Assembly: GCA_946885925.1 (NCBI GenBank)
Contig: CAMPHP010000178.1
Coordinates: 1-6,601, forward strand
Direction: 5' to 3'
DNA from: an uncultured Litorilinea sp.
GTDB taxonomy: Bacteria; Chloroflexota; Anaerolineae; Caldilineales; Caldilineaceae
Length of the DNA: 6,601 nucleotides
Each line of letters begins with the position of its first letter. Position 1 is the stretch's first letter. This document shows, in pieces, positions 5,320-6,601 of the stretch. The translations under genes were made by a program, and so were the position numbers. The notes below the pieces were generated by a model, which saw nothing but the letters and a program-made list of their open reading frames with translations, did no database searches and was not told where the DNA came from.

Positions 5320-6601
5320 ATGTTATCCCGATCAAGGCTTACACAAAGAATGGGGTCTCGCAAGAGATCATGGCTCAGACAAATAGGGGTCACAGCAGCA
5401 GTTGCGCTCGTGCTGGCCCTGATCACGGCCTGTGGTGGCGCACCGGCTGCCCCTGGCGCACCCGCCGCAGCGGGCGGTGAAGCCGCTGCCCCCGCTGCCA
5501 GCAGTGGCGCTACGATGGGCGATGTAGGGCGCGGCGAGACCCTGATCCTCCAGCGCGCTGGTAATGTCATTAACAACTTCGACCAGATGAATCCCTATGG
5601 GTTGGGTGGCTTGGGCGTGGTGCGTGACACCTTGAACAAGACCATTTATGAGTTCTTGTTCTATTACAACCATAACTCTGGCGAGATCATGCCCTGGCTA
5701 GCCACCGACTATGAGTACAATGACACCTTTGACGAGATCGTCATTCATTTGCGCGATGGAGTCACTTGGAGTGACGGGGAGCCTTTCACTGCCAACGATA
5801 TCAAGTACACCATAGACTTGGTGAAGGCCACCCCAACGATGGTCTTCTCTGCCCAGTTGGATGAATCCGTGGCGGAAGTCGAAGCGGTGGATGATCTGAC
5901 CGTGCGCATTGTGCTGGCAAAACCCAACCCCCGCTGGCTTTTCACCTTCCTGGCTGAAAATTCGGAAATCAACCTGGCGATTCTGCCCCAACATATCTGG
6001 GAAGGTCAGGATGTAGAAACCTTTAGTAACTTTGACCTGGAGCTAGGATATCCGGTCGGGACAGGTCCCTACAAGTTGGTGCGTGCCTCGGATCAGCAAT
6101 TGGTCTATGATTTGCGCGAAGATTGGTGGGCGGCTACAAGCGGCTTTGCCGAATTGCCCAAGGTCAAGCGCATTGTCCGCATCAACGGCGGTGACGCAGC
6201 AGGGGCTACCCGTCTCTTTGCACAGAACGAAGTGGACTTTGGCAACGCGCTGCAAAAAGGTGACTTTGAAGCTGCTAAAGCCCGCAATCCCAATCTGATT
6301 TCTTGGAATGCTGAAGGGCCTTCCTGGGGCACAGCCGACGCTTGCACCTACATTTTGGGACTCAACACCTCTGTTCATCCCTTCGACAAGGTCGAAGTGC
6401 GGCGCGCAATCAATCGCGCCATTGACCGCAGCCGGTTAATTACGCTGGCCTATGAAGACAGCACCGTGCCCATGGTGGTACCTCTCTCCAGCTTTGGCGG
6501 TGTGTTGGCATACCAGGACCAGATTCAGGATTTACTGGACGAATACGATTTGGACCGCCAGGATTTGGCGGAGGATTGTCCTCCTCCTTCTCTTCCTCCC
6601 C
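5320..6601 (+). CDS. ABC transporter solute-binding lipoprotein, family 5 (DppA/OppA-like), 3' partial
   Basis: Extracytoplasmic receptor that would deliver a ligand to the permeases encoded upstream. The frame stays open for 427 codons to the window edge; family members usually run 500-650 residues, so the C-terminal lobe is missing. Residues 1-38 are a lipoprotein signal: Arg/Lys-rich n-region, hydrophobic core at about 22-35, lipobox I-T-A-C with Cys38 as the lipidated residue. A flexible Ala/Pro/Gly linker follows (about 39-65), then the mature domain. Family-5 marks are IHLRDGVTWSDGEPFTANDI (about 143-162, with Asp146), LPQHIW, the YPVGTGPYKLV block (about 244-254), and VRRAINRAIDRSRL in the second lobe. 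The start is fixed by a strong SD site. The last residues (EDCPPPSLPP) do not look like the family, where a helix leading to M-x-E-x-G-Y is expected. The ligand class (peptide, sugar, other) cannot be decided from this part. Confidence 0.92.
   Translation, partial: MLSRSRLTQRMGSRKRSWLRQIGVTAAVALVLALITACGGAPAAPGAPAAAGGEAAAPAASSGATMGDVGRGETLILQRAGNVINNFDQMNPYGLGGLGVVRDTLNKTIYEFLFYYNHNSGEIMPWLATDYEYNDTFDEIVIHLRDGVTWSDGEPFTANDIKYTIDLVKATPTMVFSAQLDESVAEVEAVDDLTVRIVLAKPNPRWLFTFLAENSEINLAILPQHIWEGQDVETFSNFDLELGYPVGTGPYKLVRASDQQLVYDLREDWWAATSGFAELPKVKRIVRINGGDAAGATRLFAQNEVDFGNALQKGDFEAAKARNPNLISWNAEGPSWGTADACTYILGLNTSVHPFDKVEVRRAINRAIDRSRLITLAYEDSTVPMVVPLSSFGGVLAYQDQIQDLLDEYDLDRQDLAEDCPPPSLPP
6579..6601. 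other. Pure-pyrimidine run at the right edge, possible assembly artefact
   Basis: The last 23 bases contain only C and T, rich in TCC/CTT triplets. Nothing like it occurs elsewhere in the window. Read in the frame of the binding protein it gives Pro- and Ser-rich residues that break the expected helix of the family. A low-quality contig or read end is the simplest explanation; a genuine sequence change cannot be excluded. Confidence 0.5.

Noticed and set aside
5274..5480. 68-codon forward open frame overlapping the start of the binding-protein gene
   Set aside because: It is out of phase with the lipoprotein signal, has no SD site, and its sequence shows no family features; the lipoprotein frame explains the region.

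Overview
The window holds one strand of a peptide-type ABC importer cluster (Dpp/Opp family) with an embedded flavin-dependent oxidoreductase gene. All supported genes read on the + strand. Moderately GC-rich DNA, the Ala/Pro/Gly-rich linker behind the lipobox of the binding protein, and the Walker/D-loop style of the second ATPase resemble Chloroflexota (Anaerolineae/Caldilineae-like) transporters. No rRNA or marker gene is present, so this placement is a family-resemblance inference, not a determination.

Layout: (1) a DppD/OppD-like ATPase, cut by the left edge, ends at 940; (2) a 193-base spacer starts with a short 13-bp tandem repeat that includes the stop codon; (3) a DppF/OppF-like ATPase (1134-2198), a DppB-like permease (2195-3205) and a DppC-like permease (3202-4080) follow, joined by two 4-base ATGA overlaps, each with a good Shine-Dalgarno (SD) site; (4) after 61 bases comes a luciferase-like monooxygenase (LLM) family protein (4142-5164); (5) a 155-base spacer carries a degenerate 16-bp tandem repeat; (6) a family-5 solute-binding lipoprotein starts at 5320 and runs off the right edge without a stop codon.

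Together the genes encode all parts of one importer: a lipid-anchored extracytoplasmic binding protein, two membrane subunits and two non-identical cytoplasmic ATPases. The LLM protein between the permeases and the binding protein is a candidate enzyme for oxidising or reducing the imported compound. The ligand and the flavin type (FMN or F420) cannot be read from the sequence. The gene order (D-F-B-C-LLM-A) is a rearrangement of the familiar A-B-C-D-F order.

Most of the window is ordinary transporter sequence. The points worth a second look are the two stop-codon-associated tandem repeats (one made of tiny start-Arg/Lys-stop reading frames), the atypical flavin-loop region of the LLM protein, the matched cysteine motifs in both ATPases, and a pure-pyrimidine tail at the right edge that may be an assembly artefact.
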